Shown piece after piece: positions 1 to 10,627 of a stretch of 64,000 bases of DNA; position 1 is the first letter of the stretch, and each line of letters starts with the position of its first letter. Made by a program: the position numbers and the translations under genes. Below the pieces are notes generated by a model that did not search any database, was not told where the DNA came from, and saw only the letters and a program-made list of their open reading frames with translations. The DNA is from Lumnitzera littorea (Eukaryota; Streptophyta; Magnoliopsida; Myrtales; Combretaceae): NCBI GenBank assembly GCA_024138015.1, contig JAMXBB010000009.1, positions 87,810,685 through 87,874,684 of the forward strand, written 5' to 3'.

Positions 1-600
1 ACAATATGATAGACAATATTGCACATCACAACTGAAACATTTTAATCATAACCTGCAGGTTCAACTTCACATTTGTATTCGCCCAACCGGGCATTTACTG
101 CTAGTAATGTAGTATGCTATGCTCATGTATGTGGCATGCATTGGTATCGATATCTTATGCCGTCCAAAGTTCTTTCGGTTAGTCAACATAGCTGGGTATT
201 TAGATACAACATCTAGGAACTTGGGGCAATAAGGAGCTACCTAGAAGTAGGACCCCCACCAAACTGGACTACACACTATAGTCTGCCATTATCAAAAAGG
301 GCAACAAAGAGTTGCCTGGGAATAAGACCCTCAACTTTACAAAATTAGACTATACACTGTAGTTCACCAAATCAAAGTGGCAACACTGCCAAATTAGATC
401 ACACACTATAGTCTACCAAATTTGACTATCAAGATAGTCAAAATGTTTGGGCAATGCAATCTATATGCTTTCAAAATACTGAGTTCATAAAGCCATGTTT
501 TTTTCATGATAATTTGGAAGCCTCATTCTGAAAGTTTTAACCTGTAGGTCTCTTTTTGTGCCATGTCATGCCATAATATGCAATAGTAACTCAAGAATAT
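1..600 (-). repeat. diverged LTR-like repeat, copy 1
   Basis: This stretch shares spaced blocks with 59650-60060 in the same orientation. Examples are the block around 134-152 (CATGTATGTGGCATGCATTG) and the block near 539-570 (CCTGTAGGTC followed by TTTTTGTGCCATG). Both copies look like fragments of a long Gypsy LTR read on the minus strand. No coding potential is visible. The left end lies outside the window. Confidence 0.4.
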
Positions 601-1689
601 CAATTAGTATAATCAATCTTCTAGTTTTATTCAACCTAGTGATCTGATTCTAGTTTTAGAACTCTCCTAGCGGAATTCTAATATCTTGAGAGTTTAATGC
701 ATATTTTGTTACATTAATAGTAGATTCAAGTTGTTTTATTGTCTTAATCTTCATCTATACTCATGTTCCTGTTTAGATAGTTTATTATTTTGTTCAATCA
801 TGGAGGTTGGTACTATGTTTTTAGTTATTCTTGCTGTTATTATTAAAACCATATGTGGTTAACTAGTTTCTTAAGGGTTTGTGATAATGTAGAAGATGTA
901 GTTGGTGAAACCATGTAGTTTTAATATGGGTTTTTGTATTTAGTTGGTGTTTGATGCTTCAATTAAGCTATTAAGGTGCTTTTAATAAATTTCTTCATGG
1001 GTTTTCTTGTGATTATGAGACCAAAAGGAGACTAATTTTAGGAAATCCCTTGAGAGTTAAATGGATTTGCATGATTGTGAGACTAGGAGGACATTAAGAG
1101 TAGAGATTCTATTGAATTCACACTATTTTACGTGAATCTAGTGAATTAGGATAGGTTATGAGATTGAAAGAAGATTAACCCCATAATTTGACACTTAACT
1201 CGTGATAAGAATTAAGTGTTTAGCTGATTATGTAGGAAAATGAAATGAAGAGGAGATTTTTCACTATATAGTTGAGTGAGATGCTCTACTCAGATTGAAC
1301 TCAAGTGAATTCCATTAAAAACCAATTAAAAACCATACCTGATATCCTGATGGCATAACCTCACCACCACATTGGAAGCATGACACAAGCCTACGTCTTT
1401 AGTATTTGTGTTAGTAATTACTTTTTGCTTTTGTATTGAATTTTAGTTGCAACTTATCACTTTCTATTTGATTTGCTTAGATTAGAGTATCAAGATAAGT
1501 TTGTTCCTTAAATGAGCCCTTCTCCTCAAGGAAATGACTTGGTGAATACTCACCAGTTTTATTACTACATACAATTCGACACATTGGTTTGTTAGCACAA
1601 CACATTTTTAAAGAATCATTATTTTCAAAAATCCATTATTATTATTAGTATCCTATGTCATCATGTCACTTGATCTACAAAATCAATAA
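601..1689. other. AT-rich stretch without recognisable gene
   Basis: I see no reading frame with recognisable homology and no clear repeat boundary. It may be part of the same old LTR as 1-600, but I could not support that by alignment. Confidence 0.3.
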
Positions 1690-2033
1690 TATCAAAAGGG
1701 GTTGGAGTTGTCTCTAGTGAAGAGACACTGATGCTCAAATTGGTAGATTGCAAAAAGCATACAAGTAAGCAGGAAATTAGCAACAACTATGCTAGAAACT
1801 TAGAGAGGGAGAGTTTAAAAAGTCCTTTATTGAAGGGGCTTATTGTAGTATTTATAAGTGATGTTGCTTGTTAGGATTTTGATACGTCGATAGAATTCCT
1901 TTGTCATGGAAAATTCCAAAATTTGGCAGTTATAACTACTATATGCATTAGAGGGTTTCCTTATTTCATTATGAGGTTAAGTCTACTTAGGGTTGCATGT
2001 TGTTTGCTAGGTCATGCTGATATGTGGCAAGCC
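1690..2033 (-). repeat. LTR fragment with promoter-like signature
   Basis: Read on the minus strand, a TATA-like box (CACTTATAAATAC, about 1848-1860) is followed by a leader-like stretch and the phrase TTGAGCATCAGTGTCTCT near 1724-1742. From memory that phrase resembles U5 ends of plant Gypsy LTRs. No ends or target duplication were found, so this is a partial, old copy. It abuts the TAAGG target site of the solo LTR to its right. Confidence 0.35.
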
Positions 2034-2038
2034 TAAGG

Positions 2039-5000
2039 TGTAACGCCCTATAGTGGGGTTTAGTAGTTTTTCCTAAAATCTTGATATCATGTATGTACTC
2101 ATGATATAAAGAATACCTTGTAAGTTAGAGGTTGCAAGACTTTAACTATTAAGTTTCTAAAGGTGCTCATTTATTTTACTTATATTTACTTATTTATATA
2201 AGCAACTAGGGTAACCTAATAATCTACAATCCACTAAGACCATAGAGAGTCGGAATCACCTACCAAACAATAAGATGAGATAATTAAACTTCTATAACAT
2301 CAAGAGTTACTAAATATTATAAAGATCTAGCATAACTAATACCTTAAAGTAATCTTATTCATCTAATCTCGTTGCTATAGGAACACTTTGCACTCTGATC
2401 TTAGCCCACTCCTAGCTTTTGGTTACTTAAAAAAAGGAACTGTTAGAGGGTGAGCATACCATAGCTCAGTGAGTTTGTCTCTTACTACTACCGTTTAAAC
2501 AAGTTACCAAGTGTTATTAACAAACATGCAGTTTAGCTACATATGAAATAAATGTACATGTAGTGAATGTAAGCAACACATATGTTGATTATCCCCTGTA
2601 CTTAATCGTACGAGGTACCTCACTTACCCGCATGAGGCTGTTTGTGGGTATCGTCCTAACAGATGGAACTTAACTACTATCCTAGTCGAGAATACAATAC
2701 TAATCAATTAGGTGGACCCTATTTAGGGATATCCACTGTCAACAACTAACACAACGCCCCACGGGTTCACTATCAACAAATCTACATAATGCCCTACGGG
2801 CTAAATCATGTGAGTCCTAACTTAGGTTACTCGCTATCAATCAACTAAAGATGGTCTACTAGCTTTGCTTTAACAAGTAAAATGTCACAAGAGACTGCTA
2901 TGAGTACTTACTAAGTTGATAAATCTTTCTTTGAATTGTAAAGCATTTAGAAAATGTATTTTAAGAAATTTTTTAGAAAACTCGATCAAGCTATAGACGT
3001 CATAGTCTACAATTAATGGGTCATAGACATGCGATAGGTATATTCGGTTAATTTGGCCAAATATTTAAACTTACCACTTTTAATAAGGCAATTACACAGA
3101 TGTTTGGAATACAAAACATCCAGTCACCCAATAGAAAACCATGGGTAAGCAATAGAACATCAAACAATTATCAAACATAAGCAAGTAGTGGTTCATTGAA
3201 ACTCCCTCACCTAGCCTGCTTGCTTACTTGTCCTAAATTTCGAGGTTCTTGAATTAGAAATTAAGCCACCTAAAACATAATAATGTATATATAAGTAATT
3301 AGAAGAGGGTTTCTTCAAGAACCTAAAAGTCTACCTAATTATTGAAACTTGCCTTAATCTCTGAGTATGGTTAAAACTTATTTTCGCTCTAACTTCTTTA
3401 TTTTAAGTCTATTTTTTCACGTTCTAATAGTTGATTTAATCATTTTTTAGTGTTCTTTTATTTGGCAAGGTCATTTTTGGCTTTAGGGTCAGTAAGTTTT
3501 TGATTTGGGTCTTATAAGTTCGTGTACCTAAACGGTAAGCTTAGTCACTTTAAGGTTTGGGCTTAGTTTTAGGCTTTGGGTTTAGTTTTTGATCTTAGGC
3601 CTTGCACTTGATATTTTGGGATTCCTTTTAAGTATTTTTAGTGAACTTTTTCTATCCAACATTTTAAATTTTCATCTTGGGCCTTAGTGTTGTTCTTATG
3701 GGCTTAAACAGGCTCTTTTCTTAAGTTTAAGGCTTCAGCTCATTATGGGGCCTATAGTGAATGTCTTAGATGGGCCTTAACGTTTAGTGGGCCTTTTAAA
3801 TATTTTCCTCTGAGTCTTTTTAAGTTAGGTTCAGGTCTGGTTATGTATTATTTAGGCTTATATTTTGGTTTTCTTAAGACTCTTTAGGCTCATTTTGCAA
3901 TTTAGAGCCTTAGGCCCAATCCTACTTGTCCTTTTGGGCTTCAGCTCATCATGGCCTTAAGTTTAGTATACTTTTTATAAAGTTACAGATTTAGTCATGA
4001 GTAATTAAGTGGGCTCAAGACTTGGTTTGTAGGCCTTTTAGTTAAATTTAGGCCCAATTCATGTCTTAAGGTTCATATCTTAACTTTATCCTAATCTAAT
4101 CGGCCTAATAGTTTACATAAATGATTAAATGACCCATTTTATCATAAGTTCCAGATCTGATACTAATGATTCATTGGGACTCAAGTGGGTTTTTCTAAAC
4201 CTAATGTCCATTTTAGACCTAACTATTCACTATAGACCTTGTTTAGCCTCTTATCTTGTAAGATTAAGTCCTAAATCCTAATTATATTTAATTAATCATG
4301 TGATTAACCCATTAATAAACATTTTACAGCATGTTGTTCAACATGTTTGGGGTGGTTTAAGATGATTTCTTAGGGCTTTCTATGCATCATATACTTAACT
4401 TACTAGAACATACATCAAACTACTACTAAAATGCACCTAAAACCATTTCCTACCAAAATAAACATGAGAAATAAAAAATATAGTGGGGACATACATACAT
4501 ATGTTTTGACCCTAGCATGGAATGAAGATGTGATGGTGATTCTTTTACTTTTCTTCAAGTTATCATCTTACTACAACTTAGGTTCTTCTAAAGTTTTATG
4601 TAACATGTTTACTACACTAGAAGTCTAAGAAAATGTACATGTATGGGCATGTAAACATGTTAAACAAAGGTGGCATTTTAATAATTTTTTTCCTTAGTTA
4701 TTAAGCTTAGGAATCATGCTCATAAACTCAAACTAGAAGGAAAGTTGAAAAGGTGCAAGTTTACCTCGGTGGAAATTCGAAGGGTTCCATTTCACTTTGT
4801 TTTTGGAAAATGAAAAAAACTCCTTTGGTAAAGAATGTTTGTCAAAAAGAAAGGGGGATGAAAGAGGATTCAAATGCAAGTGGTTTTGTATCGTTTGGAG
4901 GTAGTGGTGGAGAGTTATAGCTTGGGGAGTTCGGGTGCGTAGCTTGGTCTGAGAAGCTTACTGTTGTTTCATTCCTTCTTGTTTTGCTTTTGTTTTTGGT

Positions 5001-6153
5001 TTGTGTATTTAGAGAGTGTTTCTAGGGTTTATTCTAAGGAGGAGGATGGAGTAAAATGAAGATTGAGGGGTCAAAGAAGGGGTTAATTATGAGTGGGTGT
5101 GGTGGGGAACAAAGCCCTTCTATTCTTGGTTGTATGGTATAAGCACAAGTTGAGACCAATTTGCTTTTTATGATTTTTGCTAATTTAGGCAATAGTTTGT
5201 CTACTAAAGGTGAGTGGTCCCTTATTTTTCCAAGTAATTATCTTATCTTATATAGTTAATTGTGATTATCTTTAGCTAATTATGATGCATGAATGCATGT
5301 AGATGATTAGCATGCAATTTAAGCTTACGACTCTAGTTACTAGTGTAGATGACCATAGTTAGACATAGTTTAGGGTTTTTCATATTTAATTAAGCTAATC
5401 AAGCCCATTGGATCATTTTATCTAATTAATTTAGGGCTTCTAAGGGTTAAAATCGATTATCGTTAATTGATTACGATTTTAGAAGGTAAATTGGGGCCAT
5501 TCCAGCAATTTAGTGAATTATTAGCAATTACTTAATAATGTGGCTATATAATTAGATTTTATTAATTAAATTGGGGCTTTTGACAATAAATTATAGTTTC
5601 TAATTTGTTTTAGGGCTTCTCTTGTTTTAGGGTTTTATGAAGGTTTAAGGGCTTTGAAGGTACGCTTACAATTTTAGCGTTACTTTTGGAGAAAATGTAT
5701 TATTTAAGATAAATTAGTAATCTCATTAATTTATTAGCTTAATTGACTTAATTTGTTTGATCGTTATCATTTGTAGATATCTTTTACCATTTGTTATCAA
5801 GTTTATGCGATTTACGGAATTCAAGTGAAATATTTTAATTTAGGGTTTTTATTACATTTGAAGTTTAATATAAGGTTTTACGATTCTAGGGTTTAGAGTT
5901 TTTATTCAATTCGGATTTTTAATTTATGGTCACGCGTACTTGGGTTTAAAGTCTTTGTATAATATTAGGGTTCATAGAATTTTTTCTCTAAGGTTTATAG
6001 AATTTTTTCTTTAGGGTTTTTCGAGTTTGTTTCTAAGATTTCAATTTAAAATTTTCTTGGTTTTAATTTTTTTGGTTTGATTGAGCTTAAGGAATACCAT
6101 TGGTTCTTCGAATTTAATTCTAAGTTTAAAATGTAAAATTTATGGGGTTTACA
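2039..6153 (-). mobile_element. solo LTR S1, long Gypsy type (Tekay-like?)
   Basis: A 4115-bp unit with LTR-type ends. Read on minus it starts TGTAAACCCCATAAATTT and ends GGGCGTTACA, and it is flanked by the same five bases, TAAGG, at 2034-2038 and 6154-6158. The start, the end and interior blocks match the plus-strand unit at 54676-58303. One such block is CGCATGTCTATGAC near 3022-3036, which matches near 57245. The region 2430-2500 corresponds to 57830-57900 (ACTCACTGAGCT). No internal gag-pol or second LTR adjoins it, so it fits a solo LTR left by LTR-LTR recombination. The Tekay-like label is a guess from LTR style. Confidence 0.75.
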
Positions 6154-6362
6154 TAAGGGACCTTACAGTGAGGCTTAGGTAAAAAATACATGCAACATTC
6201 CTAAACTCTTGAGTAAAGCTTACTCAAGTTTCATGAACATCGTTTCTATCTTTATCAAACCATATCTATAAGCCCAAAATAAAAACAAGGCGTGGTGGAG
6301 ACTATTAATAAATCATTAAGACATGATGAAAGGGAAAATGAAAACAAAAAGGTTGGGGGGGG
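6154..6362. other. short spacer before assembly gap
   Basis: After the TAAGG duplication there is non-coding sequence ending in a G run (GGTTGGGGGGGG) that meets the Ns. Nothing recognisable. Reading frames here run through the Ns and are meaningless. Confidence 0.4.
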
Positions 6363-6652
6363 NNNNNNNNNNNNNNNNNNNNNNNNNNNNNNNNNNNNNN
6401 NNNNNNNNNNNNNNNNNNNNNNNNNNNNNNNNNNNNNNNNNNNNNNNNNNNNNNNNNNNNNNNNNNNNNNNNNNNNNNNNNNNNNNNNNNNNNNNNNNNN
6501 NNNNNNNNNNNNNNNNNNNNNNNNNNNNNNNNNNNNNNNNNNNNNNNNNNNNNNNNNNNNNNNNNNNNNNNNNNNNNNNNNNNNNNNNNNNNNNNNNNNN
6601 NNNNNNNNNNNNNNNNNNNNNNNNNNNNNNNNNNNNNNNNNNNNNNNNNNNN
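6363..6652. other. assembly gap of 290 N
   Basis: An unbroken run of N flanked on both sides by runs of G. The G-rich flanks (6351-6362 and 6653-6725, with repeated GGT/GGGTT) probably caused sequencing or assembly failure. Confidence 0.98.
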
Positions 6653-7299
6653 GGGGGGAGTGTGGTTGTGTGGGTAGGTAGGTGGGTTGGGGTTAGATTG
6701 GGGTTGGGGGAGGGAAGAGAGAGAGAAGAGTAAAAGTCAAAAAATGCAAAACAGAAGAATAATAGCAGGTTTAAGGATTAGGATAGACCACAATAAGGAA
6801 ACATTTATAAAACTTTTATTGAAGATCATTGGAAAATTTGTCTCATTTGAGAAATACACAATTTTAAATTATGTAGGACAAATGCATTGAAAATAAGCAT
6901 AATCATATTTTCCAAACTTTGTCATAATTTTCACAAAACAAAATTCTATAAAAATTGTGTAAATTTTTTTCTTTCTGCTTCTTGATAAGTGCTCCATAGC
7001 ATTCATTTTTTTAAATACTTATTTTTCTTAAAATAGAAAACACCTAGCAAATTCCTTTTATTCATATAATATGCACTATAATTAAAATATAGATACATAT
7101 TTTCATAAGTAATTCTTGATTGAAATTAAGAAGTTGAATGCATGCCTAAACTAGCACAAAGTGATAACATCACAAAATACAGAAATTCACTCAAAAGAAG
7201 TGTTTCACTCTCTCTTGGCCCAAAATCTAGAGGGAATAAGCTATAACACTCAAATAATCTTTCACTAATGGAAACAATATAGAGTTTCCAAGCTTTTAT
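6653..7299. other. G-rich then AT-rich non-coding stretch
   Basis: 6653-6725 is strikingly G-rich with several runs of three or more G, so it could fold as a G-quadruplex. The rest is AT-rich with no recognisable gene. It may hold the decayed 5' LTR or leader of the Copia element that follows, but I could not define an LTR. Confidence 0.35.
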
Positions 7300-7301
7300 T
7301 C

Positions 7302-8330
7302 TTGGATCTCAAATTACACAAGGGTACAATGTTTAAAACATCAAGAGTCACCACTATTACAAATTCACTAGAGTTTGACGACCCTTTTGAACATAAAGGT
7401 ACAAACAGAAGTTCTAATTCTGACTCATCTAATGAACCTAAAGATGTATATGATGGATTGAAGAAGTTATTTGAAATATTAATTAAAACAAGAAATAAAA
7501 ACTAAAAAATTAGTGGCTACAAATGCTAAGTTAAATGGGAAAAAGATGCATTAACAAAAAGTAAATATAGTAAGTTTTAGAAAAATGAAAAAAAAAAACT
7601 ATTCACTAATTGCTAGTTAGAAAACGCAAGGATGTAAAAATGGATTAGAATTCACAGGTGAATCATCAAGAGAAGAGTGTTTGTGAAAGCTAGCAAACTA
7701 GATACAAGAAATAAATTTATAACAATTGGAAAAGAATACAAGAAACCATTTACATGTTATTTTTTTGGAAGAACATGTCATATAGAGAAATTTTGTTACC
7801 TTAAAAGTAATAAGCTCAATTCGAACCAAGGAAACAATTATGAGCATATGACCTTGAACTTTAAAGGATCCAAGTTGGTTTGGGTTCGGCAGAATAGATA
7901 ATTTTTCTATATTCTTTTCCCAAAAAAAAAAAAAGGAACCTCTCCCAAAAGGAAAATGGTATCTCGATAGTAGGTGCTCAAGACGTATGACAACATATGT
8001 CACCTTATTCTCAAACATTGAATAGATCAATGGAGGCAAAGTGAGCTTTGGAGACAATAATAAAGGATGATAATAGGCGTTGGCACTATTAGTAACAAAT
8101 CAATTCCTATTATTAACTTATAATTAGTTAAGGGATTAAAAAATGACCTACTGAGTTTGAGTCATATTGTGTGACAATGGTTACAAAGTAATTTTTCACA
8201 AAGATAAGTGTTTAGGATTTAAGAAAGGTATCGAAGAAAAAGCTTTTTATGGAAATAAGGCATGGTGACATATACATTATTTAGCCCTTTGAGATGAAAT
8301 CATAAGGTGTTTTGTAGCGATAGTTGACAA
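7302..8330 (+). pseudogene. Copia gag and protease-region remnant
   Basis: The piece at 7302-7505 resembles the spacer between gag repeats and knuckle (acidic, Ser/Asn-rich). The piece at 7677-7901 carries CYFFGRTCHIEKFC, a CCHC knuckle whose second Cys is Phe, followed by a KLVWVRQ-like stretch typical of Copia gag ends. Around 8030-8065 GGKVSFGDN-like residues fit the region downstream of the Copia protease. The frame shifts repeatedly, so no intact protease is visible. Confidence 0.6.
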
Positions 8331-8424
8331 AATTTTCTATGCTATAAAAGCTTAGGACATGTTAAATTTAAACAGAAAAGTTACATAAGAACAACCAATT
8401 AGAGGATTACTATAGTTAAACATA

Positions 8425-9071
8425 AGAGATAGTATGCATTGCATGACATGCTCATTAAACAAAATAGTCAAAAGTTCACTCAAGAAAAAATTTTCTATGA
8501 AAGAACCCTTAGAATTACTGCATTTAAATTTGTTTGGTCTAACAAGAATATTAAGTTTAGGAAAGAGTAGTTATGGTCTAGTAATTGTAGACGATTATTC
8601 AAGAAAAATAATGCATTTGAACATTTTGAGAATTTTACTAAACAAATATAGAATGAAAAACGCACATTAATAAAAAGCATGAGAACCAAACATGGAATAG
8701 AATTTGAGAATTCTAGATTTGTTAAGTTTTATGAAGCGAACGGTATATTGAACAATTTTTCTACAACCTATACATCTCAATTGAATAGAGTAGTAGAAAG
8801 AAAGAATGTGAAAATTCAAGAGATAACAAGAGCAATGCTTAATGAAAGTAGAGTGGCAAAATATTTATGGGGAAAAGCATTTTCTTGTGCATGCTATATT
8901 ATGAATAGAGTTTATCAAAGACCACTAACGAAGAAGATATTGTATGAGTTATACAAGGGGAAGAACCCAATAGTATCATACTTTTACGTCTTTGAAGGTA
9001 AATGCTATATTAAGAAGATTGATAAGAATCTCAAGAAGTTAGAAGAAAAGGCAGTGGAAGAAGCTCTATAA
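8425..9071 (+). pseudogene. Copia integrase remnant
   Basis: Two adjacent frames cover the integrase. 8434-8670 holds the end of the zinc-binding region (HCMTC) and the start of the catalytic core (LELLHLNLFG, then YGLVIVDDYSR). 8679-9071 holds RTKHGIEFEN and the segment STTYTSQLNRVVERKN, which contains the catalytic Glu region of Copia integrases. The DLFGP-type Asp is Asn here (HLNLFG), and part of the core between the two frames is missing. Inactive. Confidence 0.75.
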
Positions 9072-9119
9072 GAAATAAGTTGGATTGATATAATGTAAGA
9101 GGAATTCTCACATTTTAGA

Positions 9120-9907
9120 TAGAATCTTGTGGAAAGACCTAAAAACAAAACATTAGTAGGAATAAATTGGGTATTTAAGAACACTCTTGATGAAAAGGGA
9201 AGTATAGTAATAAATAAGGCAAGATTAGTAACCAAATGATAGTCTCAAGGAGAAGGAATAAGCTATGAAGAGACGTATATGTTGATAGCAAGATTGGAAG
9301 CAATAAGATTTCTGATGGTCTAAGCATGTTATAAAGACTTTAAATTATTTCAAATGGATGTAAAAAATGCATTTCTCAATGAATATATCAAGGAAGAAGG
9401 ATACGTTGAACAACTATCAAGATTTGAAGACCTTTACTATGAAGATCATGTATACAAGCTTGATAAAGCTCTATATAGACTAAAGGAAGCACCTTGGGCA
9501 TGTTCCGAATGACTAACTAAATTTTTGATAAGAAAAGGATTCAAGAAATGTAAGATTGACATAACCTTATTCTCAAGATACTTTGCTAATGACATTTTGA
9601 TGGTACAAACATATGTTGACGACATAATATTTACATCTACTAATGAAAAATTTTGTCAAGAATTTGCTAAGATAATGAGTTGCCCATGATGGATAAATTG
9701 ACATTCTTTCTTAGTCTACAAGTTAAATAAACAAAAGAAGGATTATTTAGACATTCTGAAAAGTATGCAACAATAAAAAGGTTATGGAATAACAATTAAC
9801 TATGTTTCAACTAAATGTGATAAATCTAACACCATTAGTATAACAAAAAATTTAGTACATCATTATAGAGTTAAGAATATAGAAATATGACATCATTTTA
9901 TAAATGA
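9120..9907 (+). pseudogene. Copia reverse transcriptase / RNase H remnant
   Basis: Readable with stops: LVGINWVFKNTLDEKG, FQMDVKNAFLN, LDKALYRLKEAPW and YVDDIIFTSTNE. These are the classic Copia RT blocks in order, and the YVDD active site is preserved. The RNase H end (VKNIEI then HHFIND) is cut off at 9907 by the LTR that begins at 9908. At least four in-frame stops. Confidence 0.8.
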
Positions 9908-9965
9908 TGGTGTGTTGACTAATGGACCCCTTACTCGAGCTAGACTTCAAGGCTTATAGGGCTTA
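9908..9965 (+). repeat. start of element B-type LTR
   Basis: TGGTGTGTTGAC, then GGACCCCTTAC, CGAGCTAGACTTC and AAGGCTTA parallel the start of B's 3' LTR at 21752-21808 with a few, mostly transition, differences. The stretch begins right after Copia coding remnants and ends where element A's LTR begins with TGATAGGGATTT. Confidence 0.65.
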
Positions 9966-10627
9966 TGATAGGGATTTGGACATTGGACCTTGGACCCCTA
10001 ACTCAGGCTTAAGCCTAAAGACTAGAGAGCATGGCTAGGCATGTTCTTTCCTTATGCCCCATAGTTGAAGAATTTTTGTTGCTATAGTCTACTGACTTGA
10101 TGTCCTACTCGAATTGATCCTTCTTGCACTTATCAATAGTTTCTAGTTGCCGACTAGTGATATACTTGGACAACAACTTGGCTTACCTGACCATTTGTCT
10201 AACCAACTTGAATATGAATTGCTCTAAGCATATTTGAGATGAAATCATCTTGGAAGAAGCCTCAATCTTACTCGACAGTTACCAGCCTAATCATACAGTT
10301 TATCTATTTTAGTTGGAAATTCACCCATCCATAGACACCCATGTGTCCAAGCAATCATATGACAGAATCCTCTATACAAGACATATGCTTTTCTTGATTT
10401 CATCTTTATGCCCTTTTCCATTCCTTGTAAATTACTTATTTAGGATTTCGCCCTTTTTAGTAATTTTCATTTATAGTTGTTGCGCTAAATTTTTGAGTAT
10501 AAATATCCACTGTACATGTAGCTGTAAGAGGATCATACATCTAATGTTGAATAAATTTCTCTTTTTGTAAGTGTTGCTCTCTATCGCTTGCTTACTTCAC
10601 TTTTATCTAACCCTTAAGTAAGGCTAG

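Larger units (their letters stand above)
7300..9907 (+). mobile_element. Ty1/Copia remnant (gag, PR, INT, RT-RH)
   Basis: The domain order is that of Copia: gag with a zinc-knuckle remnant, a protease-like region, then integrase ahead of reverse transcriptase. Frames are broken by many stops and shifts. It stops abruptly at 9907 inside the RNase H end, where an LTR begins (TGGTGTGTTGAC). Neither LTR of this element could be identified. Long dead; the lineage (Sire- or Tork-like) is uncertain. Confidence 0.8.

Noticed and set aside
6292..6733. Open frames of 129 and 136 codons across 6363-6652
   Set aside because: They exist only because the run of N contains no stop codons. The flanks are G-runs with no homology.
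7698..8057. 119-codon frame on minus
   Set aside because: It is the shadow of the Copia gag and protease remnant on the opposite strand.
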